A stretch of DNA of 64,000 nucleotides from Duganella sp. BJB480 (GCA_003416985.1 QVIN01000010.1:124001-188000), one strand, 5' to 3'. Positions 46,467 through 55,946 are shown, counted from the stretch's first letter. The notes: generated from the letters alone by a model not told the origin. Program-made: numbers and translations.

Positions 46467-46480
46467 TGGAAACGTTTCAC
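46467..46480. promoter_or_regulatory. LacI-type operator between GH12 and the AraC-family gene
   Basis: TGGAAACGTTTCAC contains the perfect palindrome GAAACGTTTC (46469-46478) with a central CG, the common form for LacI/GalR regulators. The intergenic region also carries GTGTGC...GCACAC at 46317-46346. The LacI gene at 48623 is the probable regulator. Confidence 0.55.
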
Positions 46481-46539
46481 TTGTCTTTTTATATTAACAG
46501 CATTTCCCGTTTTATAACCAGCAGCACGGAGCAAGTACC

Positions 46540-47406
46540 ATGCACATGCCATCCCCGACATCCCGTCCGCTGGAGCACCGGCTCAACCAGGTGCTGGACT
46601 ATATCGACGGGCATCTGGGCCAGAACCTCAACCTCGACTGCCTGGCCGCGCAGGCGCATCTGTCGCGCTACCACTTCCTGCGCCGCTTCCAGCAATGGAG
46701 CGCCGAGGCGCCGCACGCCTACGTGCGCCGGCGCCGGCTGGAGACCGGCGCCTCGCAGCTGCTGTACTCGTCCGACTCGGTGGCCGCGATCGCGCAGAAC
46801 TGCGGCTTCGACACCGCCGACGGCTTCGCCCGCGCCTTCCGCCAGCACTTCGGCCTGTCGCCGTCGCGCTGGCGCGACCGGCAGCGCGGCATGGCGGCAG
46901 CCAGCAGCCAGGGCCCGGTGGCGGGCCAGAACGGGCCGGTTCGCATCGTCCGCCTGCCGACCGCGCGCGTGGCCTACACGCGCCACTTCGGCCCCTACGA
47001 TGAGGACAGCGCGGCGCAGTGGTCGCAGCTCGACGCCTGGTGCCGCCAGCACAACCTGCCGCCGTCGCCGCGCTTCGGCATGGGGCTGGACGATCCCGAC
47101 ATCACGGCGCCGGAGAGGTGCCGCTACGATGTCTGCGTGGAGGTGCCGGGGGATTTCGTGGCGCCGGCCGGCATGCCGATCAAGACCATCGCCGGCGGCG
47201 CGCACGCGGTGCTGCGCTTCATCGGTCCGCGCGTGTTGAGCAAGGATGCGTGGCACCGCCTGCTGCGCGACGGCGTGCTGTATGGTCGCTACAAGGCGGC
47301 GGCCCGCCCCTGCTTCGAGCGCTACGAATCGAATCGCCTGGACGCCTGCGTGGAGGCGCAGGATTGCGAGTTATGCCTGCCGCTGGAGCCGCAGATGGCG
47401 CTGTGA
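46540..47406 (+). CDS. AraC family regulator with GyrI-like effector domain
   Basis: A 288-residue regulator. Residues about 12-110 are two helix-turn-helix motifs (LNLDCLAAQAHLSRYHFLRR; VAAIAQNCGFDTADGFARAF). Residues about 130-285 are a GyrI-like small-molecule-binding domain (VRIVRLPTARVAYTRHFGPY; PERCRYDVCVEVPGDF). This N-terminal DNA-binding arrangement is the Rob/SoxS-GyrI type. It is divergent from GH12 and convergent with glk (14 bases between stops). It may control the glucan operon, but a multidrug-like regulator role is also possible. Confidence 0.88.
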   Translation: MHMPSPTSRPLEHRLNQVLDYIDGHLGQNLNLDCLAAQAHLSRYHFLRRFQQWSAEAPHAYVRRRRLETGASQLLYSSDSVAAIAQNCGFDTADGFARAFRQHFGLSPSRWRDRQRGMAAASSQGPVAGQNGPVRIVRLPTARVAYTRHFGPYDEDSAAQWSQLDAWCRQHNLPPSPRFGMGLDDPDITAPERCRYDVCVEVPGDFVAPAGMPIKTIAGGAHAVLRFIGPRVLSKDAWHRLLRDGVLYGRYKAAARPCFERYESNRLDACVEAQDCELCLPLEPQMAL

Positions 47407-47419
47407 GTTGGCGCTGCGA

Positions 47420-48412
47420 TCAGCCGGCAGACAGCATGGCCGACATGCCGATCAGCGTGGGATATTGTTCGGTGATGACGAAGGTGGGGATGTGCGCCAG
47501 GTAATCGGAGAAGCGCCCCTTGTGCTCGAAGCGCGCACGGAAGCCGGAGCGCTCGAAGAACTCGCTCATCTGCGGCACGATGCGCCCGCCGATGTAGATG
47601 CCGCCCTTGGCGCCCAGGGTCAGCGCGACGTTGCCGGCCACGGTGCCGAGCATGTCGCAGAAGGCGTCCAGCGTCTCCTCGCACACGGGGCACAGGCGGT
47701 GCAGGCCGCGCTCCATGATCTGCGCGGTGTTCAGGTCCTGCGGCTCGATGCGCGCGCGCTCGGCCAGCGCGCGGTACACCAGCGCGATGCCGATGCCCGA
47801 CACCAGCCGCTCGCTCGACACATGCTCGTGGTAGCGGCGCGCGTAGCGCAGGATGTCGATCTCGCGCTCGTTCATCGGCGCGAAGGTGCTGTGGCCGCCC
47901 TCGCTGTCGATGGCGATCCAGCGCTCGCCGGCCGGCACCAGCGCCGACACGCCCAAGCCCGCGTCCGCGCCCACCAGGCCGATGGTGGCGCCGGCGCGCG
48001 CGACGCCGCCGCCGATCTGGCGCTTGTGGTCCGGCGCCAGGTAGGGCAAGGCGCTGGCCAGCGCGGTGAAGTCGTTCACCACCACCAGCGATTTCAAACT
48101 GAATTGCGAGCACACCGCCTCGATCGAGAACGACCAGTGGTGGTTGGTCATCGTCACCCAGTCGCCGTCGATGGGGTTGGCGATGGCGATGCCGGCGAAG
48201 CGCGCCTGGTAGCCGCCCGCCGCCACCGTGGCCGGCTGCGACAGATAGGCCACCAGCGCCGCGCCCAGCGTGGGATAGGCGGCGCAGTCGGTGATCCAAA
48301 TCGCCTCGATCCGGTTGGGGGCCGTCTCCAGCCCGAAGCTGGCGCTGGTGCCGCCGATGTCGGCCAGCAGGCGCGGGCCGTTTGCGGGGTGCGAAAACGA
48401 TTCGCGTTGCAT
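47420..48412 (-). CDS. glk: glucokinase
   Basis: A 330-residue cytoplasmic glucokinase of the E. coli type. It has LLADIGGTSASFG near the start (ATP site), VVVNDFTALASALPYL (catalytic Asp), IAIDSEGGHSTFAP, and GIYIGGRIVPQM. It phosphorylates glucose released by the GH3 enzyme. It is divergent from lacI. Palindromes are in the shared region (48470) and over its codons 3-8 (48391), so LacI could block it directly. Confidence 0.95.
   Translation of the reverse strand: MQRESFSHPANGPRLLADIGGTSASFGLETAPNRIEAIWITDCAAYPTLGAALVAYLSQPATVAAGGYQARFAGIAIANPIDGDWVTMTNHHWSFSIEAVCSQFSLKSLVVVNDFTALASALPYLAPDHKRQIGGGVARAGATIGLVGADAGLGVSALVPAGERWIAIDSEGGHSTFAPMNEREIDILRYARRYHEHVSSERLVSGIGIALVYRALAERARIEPQDLNTAQIMERGLHRLCPVCEETLDAFCDMLGTVAGNVALTLGAKGGIYIGGRIVPQMSEFFERSGFRARFEHKGRFSDYLAHIPTFVITEQYPTLIGMSAMLSAG
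48391..48405. promoter_or_regulatory. LacI-type operator candidate inside the start of glk
   Basis: GCGAAAACGATTCGC is an inverted repeat (GCGAA/TTCGC) over the first codons of glk. Its core AAAACGATT repeats the one at 48470, centred on CG. It is 79 bases from that site. Coding constraint could explain part of it. Confidence 0.35.
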
Positions 48413-48469
48413 GTCTCTTCCTGGTTTCTTGTAGTTTGCCGGCGGCTCGATTATATGTCACATCGCTTA

Positions 48470-48483
48470 TGAAAACGATTTCA
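48470..48483. promoter_or_regulatory. LacI-type operator between glk and lacI
   Basis: TGAAAACGATTTCA is a 14-bp near-palindrome with central CG (two mismatched positions), the standard LacI/GalR operator form TGAAANCGNTTTCA. It lies 58 bases above glk and 153 bases before lacI. Confidence 0.65.
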
Positions 48484-48622
48484 AGCGCCTTTTTCATTTA
48501 AACCCGTATCCGGATGAAAGTCAATGCGGCATCGGGGGTGGATTTGCCCGGGAGCGCATGAATTTTATGGTAATCTTCGGCGAAAAGGTTTTCACAGAAT
48601 AACGATCACAACAGGAATTGCC

Positions 48623-49642
48623 TTGGCAGACGTCCCCCACTCCTCCGGCCCATCAACCCTGATGGACGTAGCACGCCAGGCGGGCGTGTCCCCCAGCACC
48701 GTGTCGCGCATCCTCAACGGCACCGCCAAGGTGTCCGACGACAAGCGCCTGGCCGTGCTGGCCGCCATCGACAAGATGAAGTTCGCGCCCAACCAGATGG
48801 CGCAGGGCCTGAAAAAAGGCCGCTCGATGACCATCGGCATCGTGGTGCAGGACATCTCCTCCCCCTTCTTCGACGAAACGCTGCGCGGCGTGGACGACGG
48901 CCTGAAAGGCACCGGCTACGCCTCGGTGATCGTCAGCGGCCACTGGAACGCCGAGGAGGAGGCCGACCGCATGCGTCTGCTGCTGGCGCGCAAGGTGGAC
49001 GGCATCATCCTGCTGTCGGGCCGCATGTCGGACCAGGCCGTGCTGGGCTTTTCCAGCCAGCGCCCCATCGTCTCCACCGGCCGCGCCTTGCAGACCCGCA
49101 GCGCGCTGGGCTTCAAGCTGGACAACGAGTCGGGCGCCTGCATGGCGGTCCACCACCTGATCGAGCTGGGCCACCGCCGGATCGCCTTCATCTCCGGCCC
49201 GGCCAACAACATCGACGCCACCGAGCGCCTGGCCGGCTACACGCGCGCGCTGCGCGAGGCGAATATCGAACTGGACCAGGACCTGATCGTCGAGGGCAAC
49301 TACCACGAGGCCAGCGGCATGCTGGCGATGAACCGGCTGTTCGACACCCACCAGCAATTCACCGCCGTGTTCGCGGCCAACGACCTGAGCGCGTATGGTG
49401 CGCGGCTGGCGCTGTACCGCAAGGGCATCCGCGTGCCGGACGACATCTCGCTGGTCGGCTTCGACGATTTGCCCGGCTCGTCCTATACCACCCCGCCACT
49501 AACGACTATACGCCAGCCCTTGTATGACATCGGCCGCATCGCCACCCAGGCGCTGCTGCGCATCATCAACGGCGAGGAAGCACGGGGCGAAGTGCCGCCT
49601 TTGGAGCTGATCGTGCGCGAAACCACGCGCCGCGTGCGCTGA
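48623..49642 (+). CDS. LacI family transcriptional regulator
   Basis: A 339-residue regulator. The N-terminal helix-turn-helix reads TLMDVARQAGVSPSTVSRIL followed by a hinge (FAPNQMAQGLKKGRSMTIG). A periplasmic-binding-protein-like effector domain follows, with IVVQDISSPFFDETLRGVDD, HHLIELGHRRIAFISGP and SLVGFDDLPGSSYTTPPLTT. The start is TTG at 48623, with AGGA seven bases upstream; a longer frame to 48524 has no family match. It is divergent from glk. The likely effector is glucose or a cello-oligosaccharide, and its target sites are the palindromes at 46467, 48391 and 48470. That assignment is inference. Confidence 0.92.
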   Translation: MADVPHSSGPSTLMDVARQAGVSPSTVSRILNGTAKVSDDKRLAVLAAIDKMKFAPNQMAQGLKKGRSMTIGIVVQDISSPFFDETLRGVDDGLKGTGYASVIVSGHWNAEEEADRMRLLLARKVDGIILLSGRMSDQAVLGFSSQRPIVSTGRALQTRSALGFKLDNESGACMAVHHLIELGHRRIAFISGPANNIDATERLAGYTRALREANIELDQDLIVEGNYHEASGMLAMNRLFDTHQQFTAVFAANDLSAYGARLALYRKGIRVPDDISLVGFDDLPGSSYTTPPLTTIRQPLYDIGRIATQALLRIINGEEARGEVPPLELIVRETTRRVR

Positions 49643-49767
49643 TCGAGATAGCCACACGGAAATCTGGCCTTTTCTGCACCGATGGCGCAACCGCTTTACA
49701 ATGACGGACGTTTCGGCAAGAATCACCTCGATTTTTTCACATCGTCAAACCAACACAAGGAAGAACA

Positions 49768-50346
49768 ATGGAACATACCCTGCCACCACTGCCATACGCC
49801 ATCGACGCCCTGGCGCCGCACATCTCGCAAGAGACGCTGGAATACCACTACGGCAAGCACCATCAAACGTATGTCACCAACCTGAACAACCTGATCAAGG
49901 GCACCGAGTTTGAAAACCTGTCCCTGGAAGAGATCGTCAAGAAATCGTCCGGCGGCATCTTCAACAACTCGGCCCAGGTGTGGAACCACACCTTCTACTG
50001 GAACGGCCTGACCCCGAACGGCAAAGGCGCACCAAGCGGCGCGCTGGCCGACGCGATCAACGCCAAGTGGGGTTCGTTCGACAAGTTCAAGGAAGAGTTC
50101 ACCAAGTCGTGTGTGGGCAACTTCGGTTCGAGCTGGACCTGGCTGGTGAAGAAAGCCGACGGTTCGCTGGACATCGTCAACACCTCCAACGCCGCCACCC
50201 CGCTGACCACCGACGCCAAAGCGCTGATCACCTGCGACCTGTGGGAACACGCCTACTACATCGACTACCGCAACGCGCGTCCTAAGTATGTAGAGACCTT
50301 CTTCAAGCTGGCCAACTGGGACTTCGCAGCAGCCAACTTCGCCTGA
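49768..50346 (+). CDS. sodB: iron superoxide dismutase
   Basis: A 192-residue cytoplasmic Fe-type superoxide dismutase. Metal ligands His27 (HYGKHHQTY), His74 (WNHTFYW), Asp157 and His161 (DLWEHAYYIDYRN) are in place. The Fe-type markers are FNNSAQVWNH and the absence of Mn-specific residues at the usual positions. A TACAAT -10 lies at 49697-49702. A strong terminator follows. In related genomes it adjoins xseA; here 12.7 kb separate them. Confidence 0.97.
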   Translation: MEHTLPPLPYAIDALAPHISQETLEYHYGKHHQTYVTNLNNLIKGTEFENLSLEEIVKKSSGGIFNNSAQVWNHTFYWNGLTPNGKGAPSGALADAINAKWGSFDKFKEEFTKSCVGNFGSSWTWLVKKADGSLDIVNTSNAATPLTTDAKALITCDLWEHAYYIDYRNARPKYVETFFKLANWDFAAANFA

Positions 50347-50366
50347 TTGTAAGCCTGCAGGCCAAG

Positions 50367-50396
50367 GGGTCAAGTCCGGGACTTGACCCTTTTTTT
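50367..50396 (+). terminator. intrinsic terminator of sodB
   Basis: GGGTCAAGTC (50367-50376), 3-base loop, GACTTGACCC (50380-50389), followed by T7 (50390-50396). The last T bases form part of the stop codon of the convergent gene at 50395. Confidence 0.9.
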
Positions 50397-51150
50397 ATTG
50401 GAGCTGCAGGGTCTTCACGATCTTGAACTCGCTCTTCTCGCCGGCGCCCGATGCGGTGTTGCGGCTCTCCTTACGAATCGACACCAGGCGGTTGCCCGCC
50501 AGCGCGTAGACGCTGGACTCTTCGTTCTTCGCCTCGAAGGTGATGACGATGAAGGCCCGGCCATGCATGCTCTGCGTGATGCGGCTGGCCAGCGGCGTGC
50601 CGTCGGCGGCTATCCACACGTGCAGCCGTCCATCGAATTCCTTCACATACTTGCGATCCCGGTCGGCCAGCACGTCGATGCCCTGCGCGAAGGTCAGCAT
50701 GCGCGCCGGCTTGCCCTGGTAGACGTCGGCCTTCTCGGTCAGGAAGCTGGTCTTCTCCAGCATCTGCGTCAGGCTGCTGGCGGCGGAGATCATGGGCCGC
50801 AAATCGGTCGGGCTGAATTCGCGGGCGGCGTTCAAGGTCGGCGTCTTGGCGTTGGGATTGCGGGCGACCGCCGTCGCCTCCGCATCGAGCCTGGCCAGCA
50901 TGTCGCGGCTATAACTGAGCTGCATGCCGCGCTGGCCGTCCTCGATGCCGACCGCGGCCTGGCCGCTGGTTTCGTCGGCGTCCTTGCCCTCGCCGTTGCG
51001 GCGCCAGACGTTCGAATCCAGCGTGGCCTTCAACGGCACCGGCTCCTGCAGGTGCTCCAATGCCGCCTTCAAATCGGCCAGGCCGTCGGCGTGCGCGGCG
51101 GCGCCGGCCAGCGCCAGCACCGGGATCAATATCAGTCGTGGCAATCGCAT
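50395..51150 (-). CDS. secreted protein of unknown function
   Basis: A 251-residue protein with a signal peptide (MRLPRLILIPVLALAGAAAHA). The mature part has helical N-terminal sequence (LADLKAALEHLQEPV), then a region with LDSNVWRRNGEGKDADE, and C-terminal beta strands (HVWIAADGTPLASRITQSM; AFIVITFEAKNEESSVYAL). The pattern suggests a lipocalin-like or beta-sandwich protein reporting on a substrate, but no family was recognised. It lies 11 bases downstream of the ABC transporter ATPase gene and in the same direction, so it may be part of that operon. Confidence 0.75.
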   Translation of the reverse strand: MRLPRLILIPVLALAGAAAHADGLADLKAALEHLQEPVPLKATLDSNVWRRNGEGKDADETSGQAAVGIEDGQRGMQLSYSRDMLARLDAEATAVARNPNAKTPTLNAAREFSPTDLRPMISAASSLTQMLEKTSFLTEKADVYQGKPARMLTFAQGIDVLADRDRKYVKEFDGRLHVWIAADGTPLASRITQSMHGRAFIVITFEAKNEESSVYALAGNRLVSIRKESRNTASGAGEKSEFKIVKTLQLQ

Positions 51151-51161
51151 TCGTTCTCCTT

Positions 51162-51866
51162 TTAAGCGGCGGCGCTCAGGCGGCCGGCGTTCATGGTGAC
51201 GGTTCTGCCGCAGCGCGCGGCGATCGATAAATCGTGCGTGACCAGCACCAGCGTCGAGCCGCGCTCGCGGTTCAACGCGAACATCAATTCGATCACGGCG
51301 GCGCCGGTGGCCGCGTCCAGCGCGCCGGTCGGCTCGTCGGCCAGCAGCAGCGGCGGCTCGCAGACGAAGGCGCGCGCCAGCGCCACCCGCTGCTGCTCGC
51401 CGCCGGACATGTACTTCGGATAGTGACGCAGGCGGGCCGACAGGCCGACACGCTCCAGCATGGCCTTCGCCTTCTCGCTCGCGTGCGCCTCGCCGCGCAG
51501 CTCCAGCGGCAGCATGACGTTTTCCAGCGCGGTCAGGTGCGGCAGCAGCTGGAACGACTGGAACACAAAGCCCACGTTCTGCTGCCGGAACACGGCGCGG
51601 CCGTCCTCGGTAAGCTGGAAGATATCGGTGTTCTCCAGCTCCACCGTGCCGCTGGTCGGCAGGTCCAGGCCCGCCAGTATGCCCAGCAGCGTGGACTTGC
51701 CCGAGCCGGACGCGCCGACGATGGCCAGCGTCTCCCCGGCCTGCACCGTCAGGTCGATGTCGTGCAGGATGGTGAGTTCGCCGGTGGCGTCGCTCACGCG
51801 CTTGCCGAGGTTTTTCACCGCTATCGCCGGCCGCAGCAGGCTGGCCGCGAGATTCATATTGGTCAT
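51162..51866 (-). CDS. ABC transporter ATPase, YbbA/LolD-type
   Basis: A 234-residue ABC ATPase with Walker A VGASGSGKSTLLGILAG, Q-loop in FVFQSFQLLPHLTALENV, signature YMSGGEQQRVALARA, Walker B LLLADEPTGALD and an H-loop THD. The pattern LPHLTALENVMLPLELRG is that of the YbbA/LolD/MacB group, which energises lipoprotein or envelope-stress transporters. AGGAG lies five bases before the ATG at 51866. It begins eight bases after the permease gene, so the pair is an operon. Confidence 0.94.
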   Translation of the reverse strand: MTNMNLAASLLRPAIAVKNLGKRVSDATGELTILHDIDLTVQAGETLAIVGASGSGKSTLLGILAGLDLPTSGTVELENTDIFQLTEDGRAVFRQQNVGFVFQSFQLLPHLTALENVMLPLELRGEAHASEKAKAMLERVGLSARLRHYPKYMSGGEQQRVALARAFVCEPPLLLADEPTGALDAATGAAVIELMFALNRERGSTLVLVTHDLSIAARCGRTVTMNAGRLSAAA

Positions 51867-51874
51867 TGCTACTC

Positions 51875-54358
51875 CTAATTTTCCCGAAGACTGAGTAAGG
51901 GCGGTTGATTCAACACGTTGCGCAAGCCCGCCCAACCACCGGCCAGCGCGCACAGCGCGCCTGCCAGCAGGCCGGCGATCCACAACCACGGCGACCATTG
52001 CCACGCCAGGTGAAAGCTGAAGCGCGCCAGCGCCCAGCTGGCCGCCGTCGCGCCGCCTGCCGCCAGCAAGCCCGCCAGGGCGCCGGTCAGCAGATGCTCT
52101 ATCCACTGCGCCTGCGACAGCTGCCGGCGCGTGGCGCCCAGCGCGCGCAGCAACGCGGCCTGGCGCTTGCGCGCGTCCAGCGATCCCGCCATCGCAGCGT
52201 ACAGTACCAGCAATCCGGACATCAGCGTGAACGCGAACAGAAATTCCACCGCCGCGCTGACCTGAGCCAGCGTGTCCTGCACGCGCTGGATGAAGGCGCT
52301 GATGTCGAGCACACTCACGTTCGGATAGTCGTGCGCCAGCAGGTACGAGAAGCGCTGGTCGTCCGCCGGCACGTACACGGTGGTCGCCAGCGTGGCCGGC
52401 ATGGCGGTCATCAGGCCGGGCGCCACTTCGAAGGCGGCGCCCACCTGGTGCGCGCGCCAGTCCACCTTGCGCAGGCTGGTGGCCTTGACGTCCAGCGTCT
52501 CGCCGGCCACGTCGAAGCTCAGGCGGTCGCCCAGCTTGATGCCGAGGATTTCGGCGATGCCCTGGTCGACCGATACTTCGGCGGCGGCGTCCTCGTACCA
52601 GCGGCCGGCGGTGATGGTGTTGGGCGCTTGCAGCGTATCGGCCTGCTCGATCTCCATTTCGCGCTCGACCATCTCCCTGGCGCGCGGATCGTCCGACTTG
52701 GCCGGCTTGCCGTTGATGCCGACCAGCCGTCCACGGCTCAGCACATGCATGCGCGGCTGACCGTAGCGCTTCAGGCGCGCCTCCAGCGCCTGCCGCTGGT
52801 CCGGCTCGATGTTGATGATGTAGTGATTCGGTGCGCCGTCCGGCGTAGCCTGGTGCCATGCCGACAGCAGGTCGCCGCGCACCACCGTCAGCAGCAGCAA
52901 GGCGGTCAGGCCCAGCGCCAGCGCGACGATCTGCGTCACGCTGGCCGCCGGGCGGCGGCGCATGTCGGTGACGGCGAAGCGCCAGGCCGCATGGTTGAAC
53001 AGGCCGCGCATCGGCCGCAGCGCGCCCACGCCCAGCCACGCCGCCAGGCCGAATACCAGTCCGCACAGCGCGAACGCGGCGGCCGCGATCAGGCCGAGCA
53101 TGACGTCGGCGGTCTGCCACACCAGCAGCGCGGTGAACACGCCGGCGCCCAGCGCGTAGCCGGCGATGGTGCGCGCCTGCGGCGCTTCCTGCTCGCGGCG
53201 CAGCAGGCGCACCTGCGACACGTTGCGCATCTGGAGCAGCGGCGGCAGCGCAAAGCCCAGCAGCAGCGCCAATCCCGCCACCAGGCCTTGCAGCGCCGGC
53301 TGCCAACCGGGTGGCGGCAGGTCGGCGTCCACCAGCTTGCCCAGCCATTCGAGCAGCACGAAGTGGCAGCCGAATCCCAGCAGCACGCCGATGACGCTGC
53401 CGGCCACGCCCAGCATCAGGAACTCCAGCAGGTACATGCGGATCTGCTGCGATTGCGTCTGACCCAGGCAGCGCAGCACGGCGCAGGCGTCGAGGTGGCG
53501 CTGCACGTAGCGGCGCGCGGCCATCGCCACCGCGATCCCGGCCAGCAGCGCGGACAACAGCCCGACCAGCGACAGGAACTGCCGCACCTGGTCCTGCATG
53601 GACTGGCTCTCCTTGCCCGCCGAGGCGAGCGTGCTGATTTCGATGCCCTGCCTGGGCGTTGCGGCGACGCGCGCCTTGACCCATTGCTCGAACGCCGCCA
53701 CCTGCGCCGGTTCGCCGGCCACCAGCAGGCGGTGCGTGGCGATGGCATGCTGTTGCAGCAGATTGGTGGACATCAGGTCGGCGCTGTTGATCATCGCGCG
53801 CGGCGCCAGCGTGAGGAAGGAAGCGGCGGCGTCGGGCTCGGAGGCGATCACGCCGGCCACCGTCAGATTGCGCTCGCCGATGCGCAGCGTGGAACCGGTG
53901 CGCAGGTTCAGCGCAGCCGCCAAGGCCGGATCCACCCACACGGTTCCGGGCGCTGGGATGGACGCGGCCACGGCGTCCGGCTGGCCCTCGCGGCGCAGCT
54001 TCATGTGGCCGCGCAAAGGATAGGAGTCGCTCACGCTCTTGAGCGCGACCAGCATCGACACGCCCTGCCCGCCCCCGCCGGCGACGGCCATGTTCAGCAT
54101 CGCGACCGTGTCGGCGCTGCGCAGGCCGCGCCGCCGCGCCTCGGTGCGCAGGTCGGCGGGCAGGGGCTGATCGGACGCCAGCACCAGGTCGGCGGCCAGC
54201 ACCTGGTTGGCGTTGCGCGCGATGCCGGCGCCCATGCGCGCGGTGAAGAAGTTCACCGACGACAGCGCCGCCACCGACAGCATCAGCGCCGCCAGCAGGA
54301 AGCGCAGCTCGCCCGCGCGCCAGTCGCGCCGCAGCATGGATAACGATAGTCTGAACAT
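51875..54358 (-). CDS. FtsX-like ABC permease, YbbP type
   Basis: An 827-residue permease with about ten membrane segments, including FtsX-like triads at the ends (RFLLAALMLSVAALSSVNFF; AAVEFLFAFTLMSGLLVLYAAM; WIAGLLAGALCALAGGW). A long extracytoplasmic domain lies near 30-240 and another around 480-680. Size and layout match YbbP, normally paired with YbbA. The system probably exports or releases something from the inner membrane; family members have no firmly known substrate. The partner TesA, next to ybbAP in E. coli, is absent here. Confidence 0.9.
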   Translation of the reverse strand: MFRLSLSMLRRDWRAGELRFLLAALMLSVAALSSVNFFTARMGAGIARNANQVLAADLVLASDQPLPADLRTEARRRGLRSADTVAMLNMAVAGGGGQGVSMLVALKSVSDSYPLRGHMKLRREGQPDAVAASIPAPGTVWVDPALAAALNLRTGSTLRIGERNLTVAGVIASEPDAAASFLTLAPRAMINSADLMSTNLLQQHAIATHRLLVAGEPAQVAAFEQWVKARVAATPRQGIEISTLASAGKESQSMQDQVRQFLSLVGLLSALLAGIAVAMAARRYVQRHLDACAVLRCLGQTQSQQIRMYLLEFLMLGVAGSVIGVLLGFGCHFVLLEWLGKLVDADLPPPGWQPALQGLVAGLALLLGFALPPLLQMRNVSQVRLLRREQEAPQARTIAGYALGAGVFTALLVWQTADVMLGLIAAAAFALCGLVFGLAAWLGVGALRPMRGLFNHAAWRFAVTDMRRRPAASVTQIVALALGLTALLLLTVVRGDLLSAWHQATPDGAPNHYIINIEPDQRQALEARLKRYGQPRMHVLSRGRLVGINGKPAKSDDPRAREMVEREMEIEQADTLQAPNTITAGRWYEDAAAEVSVDQGIAEILGIKLGDRLSFDVAGETLDVKATSLRKVDWRAHQVGAAFEVAPGLMTAMPATLATTVYVPADDQRFSYLLAHDYPNVSVLDISAFIQRVQDTLAQVSAAVEFLFAFTLMSGLLVLYAAMAGSLDARKRQAALLRALGATRRQLSQAQWIEHLLTGALAGLLAAGGATAASWALARFSFHLAWQWSPWLWIAGLLAGALCALAGGWAGLRNVLNQPPLLSLREN

Positions 54359-54538
54359 CTAGCCGGCTTCCAGGATAAAACCGGCAGCTTGCCAAAACCA
54401 CCGCGTGGCGTCCGCCGGAATGCGACGAAACGCCAGCAGCCGCGATGGTTTGCCAGAATCGACGGCTGGATTGCACGGCACGAAACGGCCGGCATGCCTA
54501 TAATCGCAGACACCCCACTTCAATTCCGGAGTATCCAG

Positions 54539-55576
54539 ATGACCTACCACGCCTCGCCGCACCGCTACGAAGCGATGCAATACCGCCGCTGCGGCCGCAG
54601 CGGCCTGCAACTGCCGCTGATGTCCCTCGGGCTGTGGCACAACTTCGGCGACACCAACTCGCTCGCCTCGCAGCGCGACATGCTGCGCACCGCCTTCGAC
54701 CTGGGCATCACCCACTTCGACCTGGCCAACAACTACGGGCCGCCGTACGGCTCGGCCGAATCCAATTTCGGCCAGCTGTTCAAGGCCGACTTCCAACCCT
54801 ACCGCGATGAGCTGATCATCTCCACCAAGGCCGGCTGGGACATGTGGCCCGGCCCTTACGGCCAAGGGGGCGGGTCGCGCAAGTACGTGCTGGCGAGCCT
54901 GGATCAGAGCCTGCAGCGCATGGGCCTCGACTACGTCGACATCTTCTACTCGCACCGCTTCGATCCGGACACGCCGCTGGAGGAAACCATGGGCGCGCTG
55001 GCGCACGCGGTCCAGCAGGGCAAGGCGCTGTACGTAGGGGTGTCGTCGTATTCGGCGGAGAAGACCGCCGAGGCGGCGCGCCTGCTGGCCGAGTGGAAGG
55101 TGCCGTGCCTGATCCACCAGCCGTCCTACAATATGCTGAACCGCTGGATCGAGGAAGACCTGCTCGACACGCTGGCCGCGCAAGGCATGGGCTGCATCAC
55201 CTTCACCGCGCTGGCGCAGGGCATCCTGAGCGACAAATACCTGAACGGGATTCCGCAGGACTCACGCGTGAACCGCCCAGGCGGCGGCTCGCTGCAGAAG
55301 GCGCACCTGAGCGATGAAAACCTGGCGCGCGTGCGCGGCCTGAACGAGATCGCCAAGGCGCGCGGCCAGACGCTGGCGCAGATGGCGCTGGCCTGGGTGC
55401 TGCGCGATCCGCGCGTGACGTCCACGCTGATCGGCGCAAGCAGCAGCGCGCAGATCCGCGAGAACGTGGCGGCCTTGCAGAACCTGGCCTTCACCGCCAG
55501 GGAGCTGGCCGACATCGACCAGCTGGCCCGCGAAGGCGACATCAATTTGTGGGCAGGATCGTCCAGCCACAAATAG
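54539..55576 (+). CDS. aldo/keto reductase, YghZ-like (L-glyceraldehyde 3-phosphate reductase type)
   Basis: A 345-residue NADPH-dependent aldo/keto reductase barrel. It has GITHFDLANNYGPPYGSAE with the catalytic Asp and Tyr, ISTKAGWDMWPGPYGQGGG with Lys, DIFYSHRFDPDTP with His, and SALIxxS-type VTSTLIGASSSAQIREN. The motif SLDQSLQRMGLDYVDIFYSH and LAQGILSDKYLNGIP are distinctive for YghZ. It would detoxify L-glyceraldehyde phosphate or methylglyoxal-like aldehydes. Perfect TATAAT at 54499-54504 suggests its own promoter, though no good -35 fits. It is divergent from the YbbP-like permease. Confidence 0.93.
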   Translation: MTYHASPHRYEAMQYRRCGRSGLQLPLMSLGLWHNFGDTNSLASQRDMLRTAFDLGITHFDLANNYGPPYGSAESNFGQLFKADFQPYRDELIISTKAGWDMWPGPYGQGGGSRKYVLASLDQSLQRMGLDYVDIFYSHRFDPDTPLEETMGALAHAVQQGKALYVGVSSYSAEKTAEAARLLAEWKVPCLIHQPSYNMLNRWIEEDLLDTLAAQGMGCITFTALAQGILSDKYLNGIPQDSRVNRPGGGSLQKAHLSDENLARVRGLNEIAKARGQTLAQMALAWVLRDPRVTSTLIGASSSAQIRENVAALQNLAFTARELADIDQLAREGDINLWAGSSSHK

Positions 55577-55586
55577 ATCGCCCGCG

Positions 55587-55946
55587 TTAAGGCCGCGCGG
55601 CCGGCCACGAGCCGGTGCGCGACCAGTCGCGCCGCTCGGGGCGCTCGGTCTCGGTGCCCTCTTCCGGCACCTCCTCGTGGAACTCGCCGTCCACCATCGG
55701 GATCGATTCGACGTGATCGAAGCCGATGTCGGTATCGGCCGGCAGCGTTTCGACGTCCACGCCGGCGCGCTCGCCGGTGCCTTCGGCGTCGGTGTCGCTA
55801 TCGAGGCCGATATCCGGCTCGCCGGCGACATCGCTGCCGCTGTCGGAGTTGTCGCTGGGTCCCAGCGCCCGCGTGCCGTGGCCGCGCCCCAGGGTGCGGT
55901 CGGTGCCTACCGGGATATTGTCCGGGTCCAAGGTACTGTCAGACAT
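55587..55946 (-). CDS. acidic low-complexity protein
   Basis: A 119-residue soluble, strongly acidic protein without signal peptide or membrane segment. It has DNSDSGSDVAGEPDIGLD, DVETLPADTDIGFDHVES and EEVPEEGTETERPE. Such Asp/Glu-rich short proteins are common in Oxalobacteraceae, and their role is unknown. The ATG at 55946 has GGGAGGAG upstream; a longer frame to 55982 is not needed. It converges with the aldo/keto reductase gene, 10 bases apart. Confidence 0.6.
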   Translation of the reverse strand: MSDSTLDPDNIPVGTDRTLGRGHGTRALGPSDNSDSGSDVAGEPDIGLDSDTDAEGTGERAGVDVETLPADTDIGFDHVESIPMVDGEFHEEVPEEGTETERPERRDWSRTGSWPAARP